Shown here piece by piece: positions 26,327-34,761 of a stretch of DNA of 64,000 bases. Made by a program: the position numbers and the translations under genes. The notes beneath the pieces were generated by a model. That model ran no database searches, was not told where the DNA came from, and saw only the letters and a program-made list of their open reading frames with translations. Position 1 is the stretch's first letter. The number at the start of each line of letters is the position of its first letter. Source of the stretch: Thermoplasmatales archaeon (GTDB lineage: Archaea > Thermoplasmatota > Thermoplasmata > Thermoplasmatales > Thermoplasmataceae); the NCBI GenBank assembly GCA_016806715.1, contig CP060531.1:558001-622000 (forward strand), given 5' to 3'.

Positions 26327-27097
26327 TCAACTGTGTGCAAAAAGCATCCCGAAATAGTGTTCAACGTAATAATAATCCATCTTCATCCTTATCCCGCCCG
26401 CCTCAAGAAATCCCGACATTATAAGCAGGTTCCAGAAACTATCAGGCTTGGCCGCAGTTACGACATCCTCTGGTATCTCCAGGGATCTGCCGAAGAACCC
26501 GGATTTGAACATATCCTGCACTTCTTTATCATAAATTGCCGCCTGTTCAGAAAACCCGTACGGCCCGTCTGGTGCATGCGTGTGTGCCATGTCAGCGCTG
26601 AATATCATGGAAACAGATTCCCGATAGGAATTCAGAACACCGTATAGCGTCTTCCCAAATGCCACAAGTTCGGATCTTCTATTGAACCTGGGTTGTCCAA
26701 TAAGCACAACCTTGCCCCGCTTGAAGAAATGGAGCGGAATGAGGGAACCGAAGTCAACCGGAAAAGTCGATTTCTGACCGGAGCCCGTTGCAAAAGTTAC
26801 CTTCTCCACGACATCTGGGCTGGAATCAGCGATCTTTCCTGCAAGGATCCGGTCATTTTTATATCTGGCCCTAAGGTTCCCTGTTGCAAGGCTGAAGCTG
26901 CCGTTGAAATTCTCGGTCATTATTACACCTATGTTTCTGCTCAGCCCAAGTCCGTGCGGTGAAATCACAACCCTAACTTCTGATTTGTCAGAGGAGGTTA
27001 CTTCGGATATCTTACGCGCCATGGTCCTGCTATTATCATTGGGCAGGTCTATGAGTTCATCGCCATGCGGAAGCCAGTAAGTAGCCAGGAGAACCAT
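26327..27097 (-). CDS. LigB-type (class III extradiol dioxygenase-like) protein
   Basis: I take the ATG at 27097 (MVLLATYWLPHGDELID); an upstream TTG at 27106 is possible. His residues in WLPHG and VVISPHGLG, the DFGSLIPLHFF loop and FSADMAHTHAPDGPYGF are the metal-site landmarks of the LigB/MEMO fold. Members either cleave catechols or, as in MEMO, have lost that activity. No aromatic degradation genes lie nearby, so a catabolic role is unproven. Confidence 0.78.
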   Translation of the reverse strand: MVLLATYWLPHGDELIDLPNDNSRTMARKISEVTSSDKSEVRVVISPHGLGLSRNIGVIMTENFNGSFSLATGNLRARYKNDRILAGKIADSSPDVVEKVTFATGSGQKSTFPVDFGSLIPLHFFKRGKVVLIGQPRFNRRSELVAFGKTLYGVLNSYRESVSMIFSADMAHTHAPDGPYGFSEQAAIYDKEVQDMFKSGFFGRSLEIPEDVVTAAKPDSFWNLLIMSGFLEAGGIRMKMDYYYVEHYFGMLFAHS

Positions 27098-27243
27098 GAC
27101 AAACAAGCACTATTTCGCTAATAACAGTTTTGCAACAATTCTGAAGTAATGTTCCAGCACTGCTGCAAACTTTACCCTATTTTTTCCAGAAAAAAATTAC
27201 TTATAGAATGGGTCCTGCATCCTCTTGCCCAAAAATCTTGGGG

Positions 27244-27474
27244 TTAAACAGTAACGGTTCCTTCCTCGATCTCGCGCTGCAGTTTCATCCTGTTTTTCAC
27301 AACTGTCCTTGTGGCGTATCCTGCAATGGCATTAAGCGTATTCTTGGATACACTGGTGAGTGCAGTTTTTAGAACCTCCTTGTTCCTTGTGAAATCTTCA
27401 GTAAAAGCTTCCTTGTTATTTTCTACTATTTCCCTGGCAACGCGTTTGACATTCGAGGATCTGATACTTCCCAT
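27244..27474 (-). CDS. rps17e: 30S ribosomal protein S17e (eS17)
   Basis: 76 residues, the short archaeal form. MGSIRSSNVKRVAREIVENN and the central FTRNKEVLKTALTSVSKNTL, then NAIAGYATRTV, are family-diagnostic. It is a structural protein of the small ribosomal subunit. Confidence 0.92.
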   Translation of the reverse strand: MGSIRSSNVKRVAREIVENNKEAFTEDFTRNKEVLKTALTSVSKNTLNAIAGYATRTVVKNRMKLQREIEEGTVTV

Positions 27475-27513
27475 ATTAAGCCAGCCCTTATTTCTAAGGG
27501 CTATAAAAAGATA

Positions 27514-27954
27514 TCAGCTTTCCACCGGGGGCGTAATAAGTACTGGTATGGTGCTGAGCTTCACGATTTCGGAGCTGACTGAACCCAATATAGCTTTACT
27601 AAGTCCTGACAATTTCCTTGTTCCGGTAATTATGAGATCGACGCCACGCTCCTTTGCAGTCCTCATAATTGCCCTGGGGACAGTTTCTCCTTTGGAGTCA
27701 ATATTTACAAAAGTGATCTTTGAGGAAGTATTGCCCATTATGCTCTTTGCGGATTCAATTATACTGTCCGAAGTCTCTTCCTGCCTTTGATAAACGCTGG
27801 CGGGTATATAGGTATCAAAAGTTGGTGTAACTCCGATGAGAGAAGGGCTCACATATACTACTATTATCTCATCAATAACGTCTTTGAATTTCATGGAGAA
27901 TTTTAATGCCGCTCTGGCAGCATCGGAATCGTCGAATGCTATAATTGCTTTCAT
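27514..27954 (-). CDS. universal stress protein (UspA family)
   Basis: 146 residues from the ATG at 27954 (MKAIIAFDDSDAARAALKFS), chosen over an upstream frame because a TATA box (27978-27985) lies 26 nt before it. VDLIITGTRKLSGLSKAILGSVSSEIVKLSTIPVL-type residues near the end carry the G-2x-G-9x-G-S ATP-binding pattern. Probably an ATP-binding dimer. The TATA also marks where the IS110 left boundary must lie further right. Confidence 0.9.
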   Translation of the reverse strand: MKAIIAFDDSDAARAALKFSMKFKDVIDEIIVVYVSPSLIGVTPTFDTYIPASVYQRQEETSDSIIESAKSIMGNTSSKITFVNIDSKGETVPRAIMRTAKERGVDLIITGTRKLSGLSKAILGSVSSEIVKLSTIPVLITPPVES

Positions 27955-28114
27955 GAGTATAATAAAACAAAGAGTCAATTTATATCTTTGCATTGTCTCG
28001 AGCTTAACTTCGTCAAATAATCGTTGATATTTGACTTCCTGCCATCTGAATGCTATAAGGGAATTAACCTATATTCCTCTGCGATTGAGTCGAGCCAAAT
28101 CCAGGATATGGGGA

Positions 28115-28253
28115 GGGGCAGTTACGTGAAGCTGCAGGTTTGGACCTGCTTCGATCTGAATCTGCCCTGATCACAATCGCCAATAGGCATTCTCTTTCCT
28201 GTGGGGAAAGTTATAGGTGTCTGCGATGCTGATCGTTTCTCCCCAACAGGTGG
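28115..28253 (+). ncRNA. candidate IS110 bridge RNA
   Basis: Two stem-loops precede the transposase. First: GGGCAG (28116-28121) pairs with CTGCCC (28162-28167) and encloses a second stem GCAGGT/ACCTGC (28134-28139, 28144-28149), leaving a symmetric internal loop of 12 nt on each side. Second: CCTGTGGGGA (28198-28207) pairs with TCCCC-ACAGG (28240-28250, one A bulged), with an inner GCGAT/ATCGT hairpin. Internal loops flanked by stems are the layout of the target- and donor-binding loops of bridge RNAs. Transcription is not shown. Confidence 0.55.
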
Positions 28254-28275
28254 ATATGGGCAGGAAGAGATATAA

Positions 28276-29493
28276 ATGCTATGGATTGGGATCGATACGC
28301 ACCTGAAAACACATGAGGTGGAGATCCAGAATGAAAATGGAAAGAGGATGTGGAAAGGGAGGATCAATAACGATCGGGATGGCTTTGATTCCCTGCTGAA
28401 AAAGATAGCAACAGTGGAGAACAGCAACAGCCAGAAGGTCATGGGAATATTCATGAATCCAACTGGAAATTATCACATGCCAGTCAAACACTTTCTTGAA
28501 TCAAACAGTTACCCTGTATATGTGATAGATGCCCGAAGGACTGAGCATCTGAGAATAATACAGAATCTCGGGAAGGAGAAATCCGATCCGGAGGATGCAT
28601 CGGTTCTTGCTTCCACCGCACGCCTTGATCCGTCGGCCACGGATTCCAGGGGGCATGAAAGGATGCCGGAATCCGGGCTCACCAGAATGCTTGAACAGCT
28701 GAAGAACAGCGCAACCATCATAACAAACATGATAGGATCTGATCTGGCAGCAGTGTTCCCGGAATATTCGGGCATTTTTGACACAGGATCAAAAACATCA
28801 CTCAAAATACTGGAGAAATATGCCACTCCCGAAAATATAAAGGGCGCGGATCCGGATGAACTGTTTGCACTGATGAATACAGGCAAGGGCCACTACAGTA
28901 TGGACGATGCCAGGAACCTAATACATGTTTCGGAAACATCCATCGGCATTCCCGATCCCGGAAATGTATACGCGTACAGGATCAGGATTAATGCTGCAAG
29001 GCTCAGGGAGGAGAAGGATCGCATAAGACAGCTGGATGATGAGATTGACCACAGGATGTCAGAAAATACGGATGTCAAGAACATATCTGACATCCACGGC
29101 GTCAGTGTAACATCTGCAGCTGCAATTGTTTCTGAGATAGGGGGCATAGAGCAGTTCGATTCTGCTGTAAGGATTCAGGCATACGGGGGAAAGACGCCTG
29201 ACATGACCGGATCGGGAGGCAAATCCTGGGCAACGGGATCATCAAAGATCAGGAATCCGCACCTGTCAAACAGCGTTTACGAATGCGCAGTCTCCCTGGT
29301 GCTGCACAAGAATCCCGAATTCCTTGCAGTATACCAGAGGGAGATAGACAAGAAGAAGAAACCGACACAGGCATATATTGTGGTTGGAAAGCGTCTCCTT
29401 TACCACATATATTCCATAATGAAGAACAGGAAGCCCTACAGGGAGAGAATGCCCAGGGGGAGAGAGGGAGGGAATTCCAATGGAACCACGTAG
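28276..29493 (+). CDS. IS110 transposase
   Basis: 405 residues. The N-terminal DEDD (RuvC-like) domain starts WIGIDTHLKTHEVEI, with further acidic residues in GNYHMPVKHFLES, the typical IDARRTEH and KSDPEDASVLA (Asp-x-x-Asp). A coiled linker follows, then the Tnp20 domain with DIHGVSVTSAAAIVSEIG, the catalytic-Ser-bearing segment (GSGGKSWATGSSKI) and NSVYECAVSLVLHKNP. Both domains are complete, so the copy may be active. The start is preceded by GGAAGAG. Confidence 0.93.
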   Translation: MLWIGIDTHLKTHEVEIQNENGKRMWKGRINNDRDGFDSLLKKIATVENSNSQKVMGIFMNPTGNYHMPVKHFLESNSYPVYVIDARRTEHLRIIQNLGKEKSDPEDASVLASTARLDPSATDSRGHERMPESGLTRMLEQLKNSATIITNMIGSDLAAVFPEYSGIFDTGSKTSLKILEKYATPENIKGADPDELFALMNTGKGHYSMDDARNLIHVSETSIGIPDPGNVYAYRIRINAARLREEKDRIRQLDDEIDHRMSENTDVKNISDIHGVSVTSAAAIVSEIGGIEQFDSAVRIQAYGGKTPDMTGSGGKSWATGSSKIRNPHLSNSVYECAVSLVLHKNPEFLAVYQREIDKKKKPTQAYIVVGKRLLYHIYSIMKNRKPYRERMPRGREGGNSNGTT

Positions 29494-29620
29494 TGTGGCA
29501 TAGTCTCAAGAAATGTACGATCCCTCTCCTTGACCTCACCCGTAATCCTCTTATAGGTGCTCCACGTCTTTTGACTGCTTCACAGCTTCAGCTGGCAGGC
29601 CTTTAGAGGATCGTTTCAGC
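29494..29620 (-). ncRNA. candidate omega RNA at the tnpB 3' end
   Basis: By analogy with other tnpB elements, the guide-scaffold RNA should span the last codons of tnpB and the short right end. An inverted repeat, TCAAG (29506-29510) with CTTGA (29529-29533), lies there. The guide would be read just beyond the element's right end, which here is the 3' end of the IS110 transposase region. No expression evidence. Confidence 0.35.
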
Positions 29621-30700
29621 CTTGTCCGACCCCTGCCTGCAATGTTAATGCAGGCATTCACATCGCGGTCTATCTCAAGACCGCAGGAATCACATTTCAG
29701 TATTCTATCATGCTCTATTCGGGTCAGTGACCCACATGCCGAGCATTCCTTGCTGGTATACCCTGTTTCCTTTCTTGTTAATTCAATTACAGTGAGACCT
29801 TCCCATGATCCCTTGTACACTATCTGGGATGCCAGCATACCATATGGAAAGGCATTGTGCAGGAGGAACCTGTAATCATGTGCATTGCCATCCCCCTTCC
29901 ATGTTATGTTTATGAGACCCTTCACATTCTCAAGGACGATCATTTCTCTCCTCTGAAAAGCATTCATGACTATTTTTTTGCTTGTCCTGTGTATGATCTG
30001 TCCCGTCCTGTTCCTTTCCCTCTTCCCATACTTTGATGCAATCTTTTTCTGTATTCCTTTGTCACTCCGGTGGAAATGGGATTTCTTTCTTCTGTAACGC
30101 TGCTTGATCTCAACAACTTCCGAGAGATCATGTATTTCATGATGGAATTCATTCCCGACGGTGGCATTCCTCAGGTTCCGATCAATACCAACTGAAGTGG
30201 TGCATTCCACAGAATCGACCTCTCTCCCAATTGTGAGAGAGAGTGTGTATGCCGACAAAGCAAAGGAATGCACTTTCACCGCTGATATGACCTTCCGGGT
30301 ATGTGTATTCAGTGGTATGGATTCGTATGTCCTGGCTGCAATGGGAATCATGAGGTTACCATCAACTATCCTGAATCCGTAATATGTGGCAAGCATGGGC
30401 CTGTAAACATGAGGCATGGTTGCTTTCTGCTTCTTCTTCAGTCTCTTCCTGTATGTCTTTACGAGCGCAACTGCCTTGTTGATGGCTTCAGGGTAATAGT
30501 ATGAGGGCATGTCATATTCCCTGAGCATGTGATATGTTTCCTTAGATACAGAATTCCTCGATGTGAGATTCTTCTCGATCATGATGCCAATAACGAGATT
30601 TACCATCCCGGTGAATTTATGCATCAATACACCCAAGCTGTCAGAAGCAATGAAATCCTGCTTCACAGCCTTGTATGCATACACATGTTAATATATTCTT
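29500..30700 (-). mobile_element. IS200/IS605-group element carrying tnpB only (ends approximate)
   Basis: A full-length tnpB without a neighbouring tnpA, placed tail to tail with the IS110 copy. No flanking direct repeats or inverted repeats are expected for this group. The right end must lie in 29494-29550, downstream of tnpB. Confidence 0.6.
29551..30684 (-). CDS. tnpB: TnpB RNA-guided nuclease (IS200/605 accessory protein)
   Basis: 377 residues. The three RuvC acidic positions are present (Asp in SVGIDRNLRNATVG, Glu in MIVLENVKGL, Asp in RDVNACINIAGRG). So is the four-Cys zinc knuckle (CSACGSL ... CDSCG) before the last motif. An N-terminal basic recognition region precedes them. Start is GTG. 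Nothing essential is missing, so it could act as an omega-RNA-guided DNA endonuclease. The stop codon lies 57 bp from the IS110 stop codon. Confidence 0.92.
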   Translation of the reverse strand: MYAYKAVKQDFIASDSLGVLMHKFTGMVNLVIGIMIEKNLTSRNSVSKETYHMLREYDMPSYYYPEAINKAVALVKTYRKRLKKKQKATMPHVYRPMLATYYGFRIVDGNLMIPIAARTYESIPLNTHTRKVISAVKVHSFALSAYTLSLTIGREVDSVECTTSVGIDRNLRNATVGNEFHHEIHDLSEVVEIKQRYRRKKSHFHRSDKGIQKKIASKYGKRERNRTGQIIHRTSKKIVMNAFQRREMIVLENVKGLINITWKGDGNAHDYRFLLHNAFPYGMLASQIVYKGSWEGLTVIELTRKETGYTSKECSACGSLTRIEHDRILKCDSCGLEIDRDVNACINIAGRGRTRLKRSSKGLPAEAVKQSKDVEHL

Positions 30701-30800
30701 ATCCTAAATAAATCTTCCCTGAATGATCCAACAAAAATCAACAAAAAATTGACAAGCCCTCACTCGGGAAAGATTATTAAGTCGGCTAACATGGTTGAGA

Positions 30801-31313
30801 GTGCAGAAATACGAGAAGCCAACGTGGGACCAGTACTTCATGCGGATGGCATTTCTTGCAGCATCGAGGTCATCTTGCACAAGAAGGAAAGTCGGAGCCG
30901 TAATTGTGAATGACAAGAACGTACTGGCAACCGGATATAATGGCCCTCCCAGCAACACAGCTAACTGCGACATGGTTGGATGCATCCGTGACGACCTTAA
31001 TATCCCGTCTGGAGAGAGACACGAACTGTGCCGCGGGCTTCATGCAGAACAGAATGCAATAATACAGGCCGCCGTCCATGGGGTAAGCATTGCAAATTCA
31101 AAGATTTATGTGACAACGCATCCCTGCGTGGTTTGTTCCAAGATGCTCATGAACGCCAAGATCGAGGAAATCATATATGCCGAAGGATATCCGGACGAGC
31201 TCTCTGAATTAATGCTCCTGGAAAGCGACATCAAGAAACGCAGGTTCGCTCTACCGCAAAATGAGGTCAGTGCAATGATTGGCGAGTACTACCTGAAGCC
31301 TGGAGAAGACTAG
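30801..31313 (+). CDS. deoxycytidylate deaminase (ComEB type)
   Basis: GTG at 30801 ([20 protein letters not shown]) is chosen because TTATTAAG (30774-30781) is centred 24 nt upstream; a TTG two codons earlier is also in frame. Zinc-binding HAEQNAI (catalytic His-Ala-Glu) and PCVVCSKML are intact, and [12 protein letters not shown] binds the nucleotide. Converts dCMP to dUMP for thymidylate synthesis. Length 170 matches the family. Confidence 0.9.
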   Translation: MQKYEKPTWDQYFMRMAFLAASRSSCTRRKVGAVIVNDKNVLATGYNGPPSNTANCDMVGCIRDDLNIPSGERHELCRGLHAEQNAIIQAAVHGVSIANSKIYVTTHPCVVCSKMLMNAKIEEIIYAEGYPDELSELMLLESDIKKRRFALPQNEVSAMIGEYYLKPGED

Positions 31314-31371
31314 AGGTATACCATACCCCAGTGAATAAATCTTTTTAATAATAACTTTGAGATCACTAGCA

Positions 31372-32043
31372 GTGTCTGTTTTCTTAACGAGCCTGGAAGG
31401 GATTATAATCCTAGTCCAGAATTTTATCAGCGAAATTGGTTACCCCGGTATTTTTGTGCTAATGGTACTCGAGGGTCTCCTGGTTCCAGTTCCTTCGGAA
31501 GTTGTCCTCGCATTCGGCGGATATCTGGCACTGACAGGAGCCCTGCCACCCTATATTGGCATCCCCGCTTATATACTGGTTCTGATTGCCGGATCCGTTG
31601 GCAATCTTGTCGGGGCGCTTCTTGCTTATGCCATCGGGGACAAGGGCGGAATACCATTGATCCTCAGATATGGAAAGTATTTCCTGCTTGACGCCGGTTC
31701 CATACAGCGAACACACAAGTGGTTTACCAGATACGGGGACATTTCCGTATTCTTTACACGACTTGTCCCGGTTTTCAGGTCATTCATATCGATTCCTGCG
31801 GGGTTTGCCAAGATGGATATCAAGATGTTTTCTATCCTGACATTTGTAGGAAGCTTCATCTGGGACATTTTGCTAGTCTACCTTGGTTATACCCTTGGTC
31901 CGGATTGGAAGAGTATCCTTACCTTCTTTGACCAGTACACCTACATCTCGGTAGCCGCATTTGTTATCGTGTTTCTCTGGCTGGTTTATCGTGCTTATAA
32001 CAGAAGAAGGAAGAAAACTACTCCCGGTGCCGGGAATAATTGA
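31372..32043 (+). CDS. DedA/SNARE-associated family membrane protein
   Basis: I place the start at GTG 31372 (MSVFLTSLEGIIILVQNF), 26 nt after TTTTTAATA; an upstream TTG (31357) is in frame. About six hydrophobic segments. The DedA signatures are LEGLLVPVPSEVVLAFGGYL, GNLVGALLAYAIGDKGG and FFTRLVPVFRSFISIPAGF (Arg-x-x-Pro-x-x-Arg). DedA proteins are phospholipid flippase/scramblase candidates; the C-terminal tail is basic. Confidence 0.9.
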   Translation: MSVFLTSLEGIIILVQNFISEIGYPGIFVLMVLEGLLVPVPSEVVLAFGGYLALTGALPPYIGIPAYILVLIAGSVGNLVGALLAYAIGDKGGIPLILRYGKYFLLDAGSIQRTHKWFTRYGDISVFFTRLVPVFRSFISIPAGFAKMDIKMFSILTFVGSFIWDILLVYLGYTLGPDWKSILTFFDQYTYISVAAFVIVFLWLVYRAYNRRRKKTTPGAGNN

Positions 32044-32169
32044 TTGTTCCTTTACCCGGAATGATTAAAATATCATGCCACAATCTGTGGAAAGGCTGAT
32101 TCACTATCATGGTGTCGCTGAAAATGCTTCGTCCTGATGTGGCAAGTCGCGATTGAGGTTTGAACAAAC

Positions 32170-33609
32170 ATGGCACGATTTTCAAGACACGCAGGCCTGA
32201 CTATCGGAATAATGGCTTTCATGGGCATACTGATAACGTACGTTGAAACCATGATAACACCGGCGATACCCATACTGGAGTCTTTCTTTCACACCAATTA
32301 TGATGCACTATCTTGGGTAATAACAGCATATATTATTTCTGGGACAATATCAGCTGCAATCTTCGGGAGGCTGGCTGATATATATGGCAAGAAGAAGATT
32401 TTCATTATTCTTGCCCTTGTATATTCTATCGCCGTTTCATTTGGCGGATTCGCAAGCACTCTTGATGAGTTTATAGCCATCCGTGCTGTGCAGGGCCTAG
32501 GGATGGGGATGTTTCCTGTTGCCTTTGCCCTCCTGAACGACCAGGTTCCCAAGGAGGATCTGCCGCTTGCGCAGGGTATACTGAGCTCAACCTTCACTGG
32601 TGGAGCCGCAATTGGCCTCGTGCTCGGTGCCTGGATAACCCAGAACTACACTTGGCAGTGGTCATACCATTCCGCGATTCCGGTAGCTTTTGGCCTACTT
32701 ATTGTATCAGCAATTGTGCTTAAGGATACATCCGTCAGGGTGAAGCAGAAGATCGATTTTGCAGGTGTCGCTGCCCTCGGAATCGGGGTTGTTGCCCTAA
32801 TACTTGGCCTCTCCGAAGGAGAATACTGGGGCTGGGAATCCCTGAGAATACTGGGCTTGTTTGCTTTGTCTATTGTCACCCTTGTTGCTTTCGTATTCAT
32901 TGAACTACATACTGAGTCACCGTTCATCAGCATGAAACTGTTGAAAGTCAGAAACATATTTCTTTCAAATTTCACGGGCCTTTTCGCAATGGCTGGAATG
33001 TTCTTCCTTTTCTACAGTGTTCCAACCTTGCTTGAGGACCCAGCTCCGGCGGGCTTCGGGTTGTCTATTATCAACGCCGGGTTGGTCATGCTCCCTGCCG
33101 CGATTGTGTCCATGGCATTCGCACCCCTTTCAGCCAGGGTAACGAGAACCAGAGGTCCAAAGATCACCATACTGATAGGTACCATTGTACTCTTCATTTC
33201 ATATGTGGGGTTATACCTGTACAGATCGTCACCCCTTGCTATTGCTGAGGATGCCACACTCATGGGCGTGGGGCTCTCATTCATCTTCGTCGGCGTGATA
33301 AACATCCTTCTTGTATCAACGCCCAGGTCTGAGTCCGGGGCATCAACCGGAATGAACGTAGTCTTCAGGAATATAGGGTCGTCCATAGCTCCTGCTGTAA
33401 GTGGGGTATTTGAGACCTTGTATGTGACTGGCGTTGTTTTCCACACACCCATAGGGAATATTACAGAGTACTTCCCCTCCTATCAGGCATTCAGTTACAT
33501 ATATCTCACGGGAATGGCGTTTCTTGCTGTTTCTGTGATATTTACCCTGCTTATGAAGAATGTAGTTATAGGGAACGATAAATCCGGCAACAGGGTTAAT
33601 CAGGAATGA
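32170..33609 (+). CDS. MFS exporter, DHA2 (EmrB/QacA) type
   Basis: 479 residues with about 14 membrane segments. Motif A appears after segment 2 as GRLADIYGKKKIFI, motif C-like sequence (GGAAIGLVLGAWITQNY) in segment 5, and the N-terminal Asp/Glu-bearing segment ITYVETMITPAIPIL fits proton-coupled drug exporters. GAGGTTTG precedes the ATG. Substrate not assignable. Confidence 0.9.
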   Translation: MARFSRHAGLTIGIMAFMGILITYVETMITPAIPILESFFHTNYDALSWVITAYIISGTISAAIFGRLADIYGKKKIFIILALVYSIAVSFGGFASTLDEFIAIRAVQGLGMGMFPVAFALLNDQVPKEDLPLAQGILSSTFTGGAAIGLVLGAWITQNYTWQWSYHSAIPVAFGLLIVSAIVLKDTSVRVKQKIDFAGVAALGIGVVALILGLSEGEYWGWESLRILGLFALSIVTLVAFVFIELHTESPFISMKLLKVRNIFLSNFTGLFAMAGMFFLFYSVPTLLEDPAPAGFGLSIINAGLVMLPAAIVSMAFAPLSARVTRTRGPKITILIGTIVLFISYVGLYLYRSSPLAIAEDATLMGVGLSFIFVGVINILLVSTPRSESGASTGMNVVFRNIGSSIAPAVSGVFETLYVTGVVFHTPIGNITEYFPSYQAFSYIYLTGMAFLAVSVIFTLLMKNVVIGNDKSGNRVNQE

Positions 33610-33871
33610 TTTCTAAACCCGCGTTAAAAGACGCTGGGAATTTATCCCTATTTGACTGCATATCGGATCTGCTACCTGTAATTTGAGTGCGGCGCCATAG
33701 GAATTTGATCAGGCTTCAATCCTGTCCACACCCTGGAAGTACATTTAAGATTGAACCAAAAAACTCTGTTGCAAAATAACTGACAGTGAAAACAAAATCT
33801 CCGGCAAATCTGCAGGCGAAAGAATACTTTAACTGGATTAGAATAAAAAGTCAGAAAAATTGGGAATAAAA

Positions 33872-34042
33872 TTATGTAGCTAGAATAGAAAACGCGAATA
33901 TTAGGAATCCAACTACAATCATTGCTTCCACTCCACTCAGGGCAAGGTTAAGGAACTTGAAGAAAAGACCAGAGAGTTCCATTACGAATAGCCCAAGGAA
34001 GAAGAATGGGTACTTGTATCTTGAAGGTAATATTTTCGCCAT
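33872..34042 (-). CDS. sdhD: succinate dehydrogenase small membrane subunit (SdhD-like), 56 aa
   Basis: A very short frame starting five bases after the sdhC stop: MAKILPSRYKYPFFFLGLF and two hydrophobic helices ending FLIFAFSILAT. Position at the end of sdhABC, the tight spacing and two-helix topology argue for a small anchor subunit. The length is half that of ordinary SdhD and no heme-ligand His is present, so the role is inferred from context. Confidence 0.6.
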   Translation of the reverse strand: MAKILPSRYKYPFFFLGLFVMELSGLFFKFLNLALSGVEAMIVVGFLIFAFSILAT

Positions 34043-34047
34043 TAATA

Positions 34048-34761
34048 TCAGAGCCCCAGATGTATGAATGTAATGTTCAGCTGCATGCCAGCAAGTATTC
34101 CCCTTAGATAAAGATCGGTAAATATGAACATTATCAGGCTCGTCCACGCCAATGCCTCGTGATGCCGGTTGAATTTTGACTGGAAATTGAAGAACGATCT
34201 CTTCTTGGTTAGATTTGATGGGCAGCTGAAACAGTCCTTGTACCCGCCTGTAAGGTGCCTGACGGAGTGGCACGAAAATGTATAGAAAGTCACTGCAAGT
34301 GTGTTTATCAACAGGATAATGCTTCCGAGGGTAAGGGTGAATGCACCGCTGTATGTCCACGATACATACACGTCATAATAGAAAAATGGCAGTATGGCCC
34401 AGGCAGTGTACATGAAATATCGGTGAAAGTCCTCAATCCTGAAAAACCTGGTTTCACCCGTATACTGTCTTTTACTGCTGTCAAGCCTAACATTTGTGAG
34501 ACAACTGTTCGGGTGGTCAAAAAGATGCCTGTGATAATCCTTCCTGTACGCATAACAAGTTGCCCTGAATAGTACTACCAGAGGAAGAACCAGTACTGTC
34601 GGGGAGTAGAATGGGTCGGTAAGGCCATCGTGAACAGGCACCTGATAAATCATCATCAGATAAATTCCTATGATAGCCAGCATTATGAAGGACCAGAACC
34701 TCCAGTTGGGTTCGAGAAATTCTGGTGGTATTATGTGCTTTTTAACGTTACTGTTTTCCAT
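34048..34761 (-). CDS. sdhC: succinate dehydrogenase membrane anchor subunit
   Basis: 237 residues, five hydrophobic segments. RATCYAYRKDYHRHLF, RQYTGETRFFRIEDFHRYF and TFYTFSCHSVRHLTGG recall the anchor of actinobacterial-type Sdh1 rather than the E. coli SdhC family. Conserved His residues (DFHRYF, SCHSVRH, HHEALAW) are candidate heme ligands. It overlaps sdhB by 14 bp and feeds electrons to the quinone pool. Confidence 0.8.
   Translation of the reverse strand: MENSNVKKHIIPPEFLEPNWRFWSFIMLAIIGIYLMMIYQVPVHDGLTDPFYSPTVLVLPLVVLFRATCYAYRKDYHRHLFDHPNSCLTNVRLDSSKRQYTGETRFFRIEDFHRYFMYTAWAILPFFYYDVYVSWTYSGAFTLTLGSIILLINTLAVTFYTFSCHSVRHLTGGYKDCFSCPSNLTKKRSFFNFQSKFNRHHEALAWTSLIMFIFTDLYLRGILAGMQLNITFIHLGL

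Larger units (their letters stand above)
28028..29500 (+). mobile_element. IS110-family element (ends approximate)
   Basis: Contains an intact IS110 transposase (28276-29493) preceded by about 240 bp of structured non-coding DNA, the arrangement of IS110-group elements that encode a bridge RNA in the left end. IS110 elements lack terminal inverted repeats, so I cannot fix the ends to the base. The left end lies between the stress-protein promoter (about 27985) and 28115, the right end at or just after 29493. Confidence 0.75.

Noticed and set aside
28211-29559. TTATAGGTG shared by the second bridge-RNA hairpin (28211-28219) and the DNA at 29551-29559, at first read as donor guide and IS110 right end
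   Set aside because: 29551-29559 contains the tnpB stop codon and lies inside the other element, and the match is on the wrong strand for one of the two guide arms; nine bases can match by chance.
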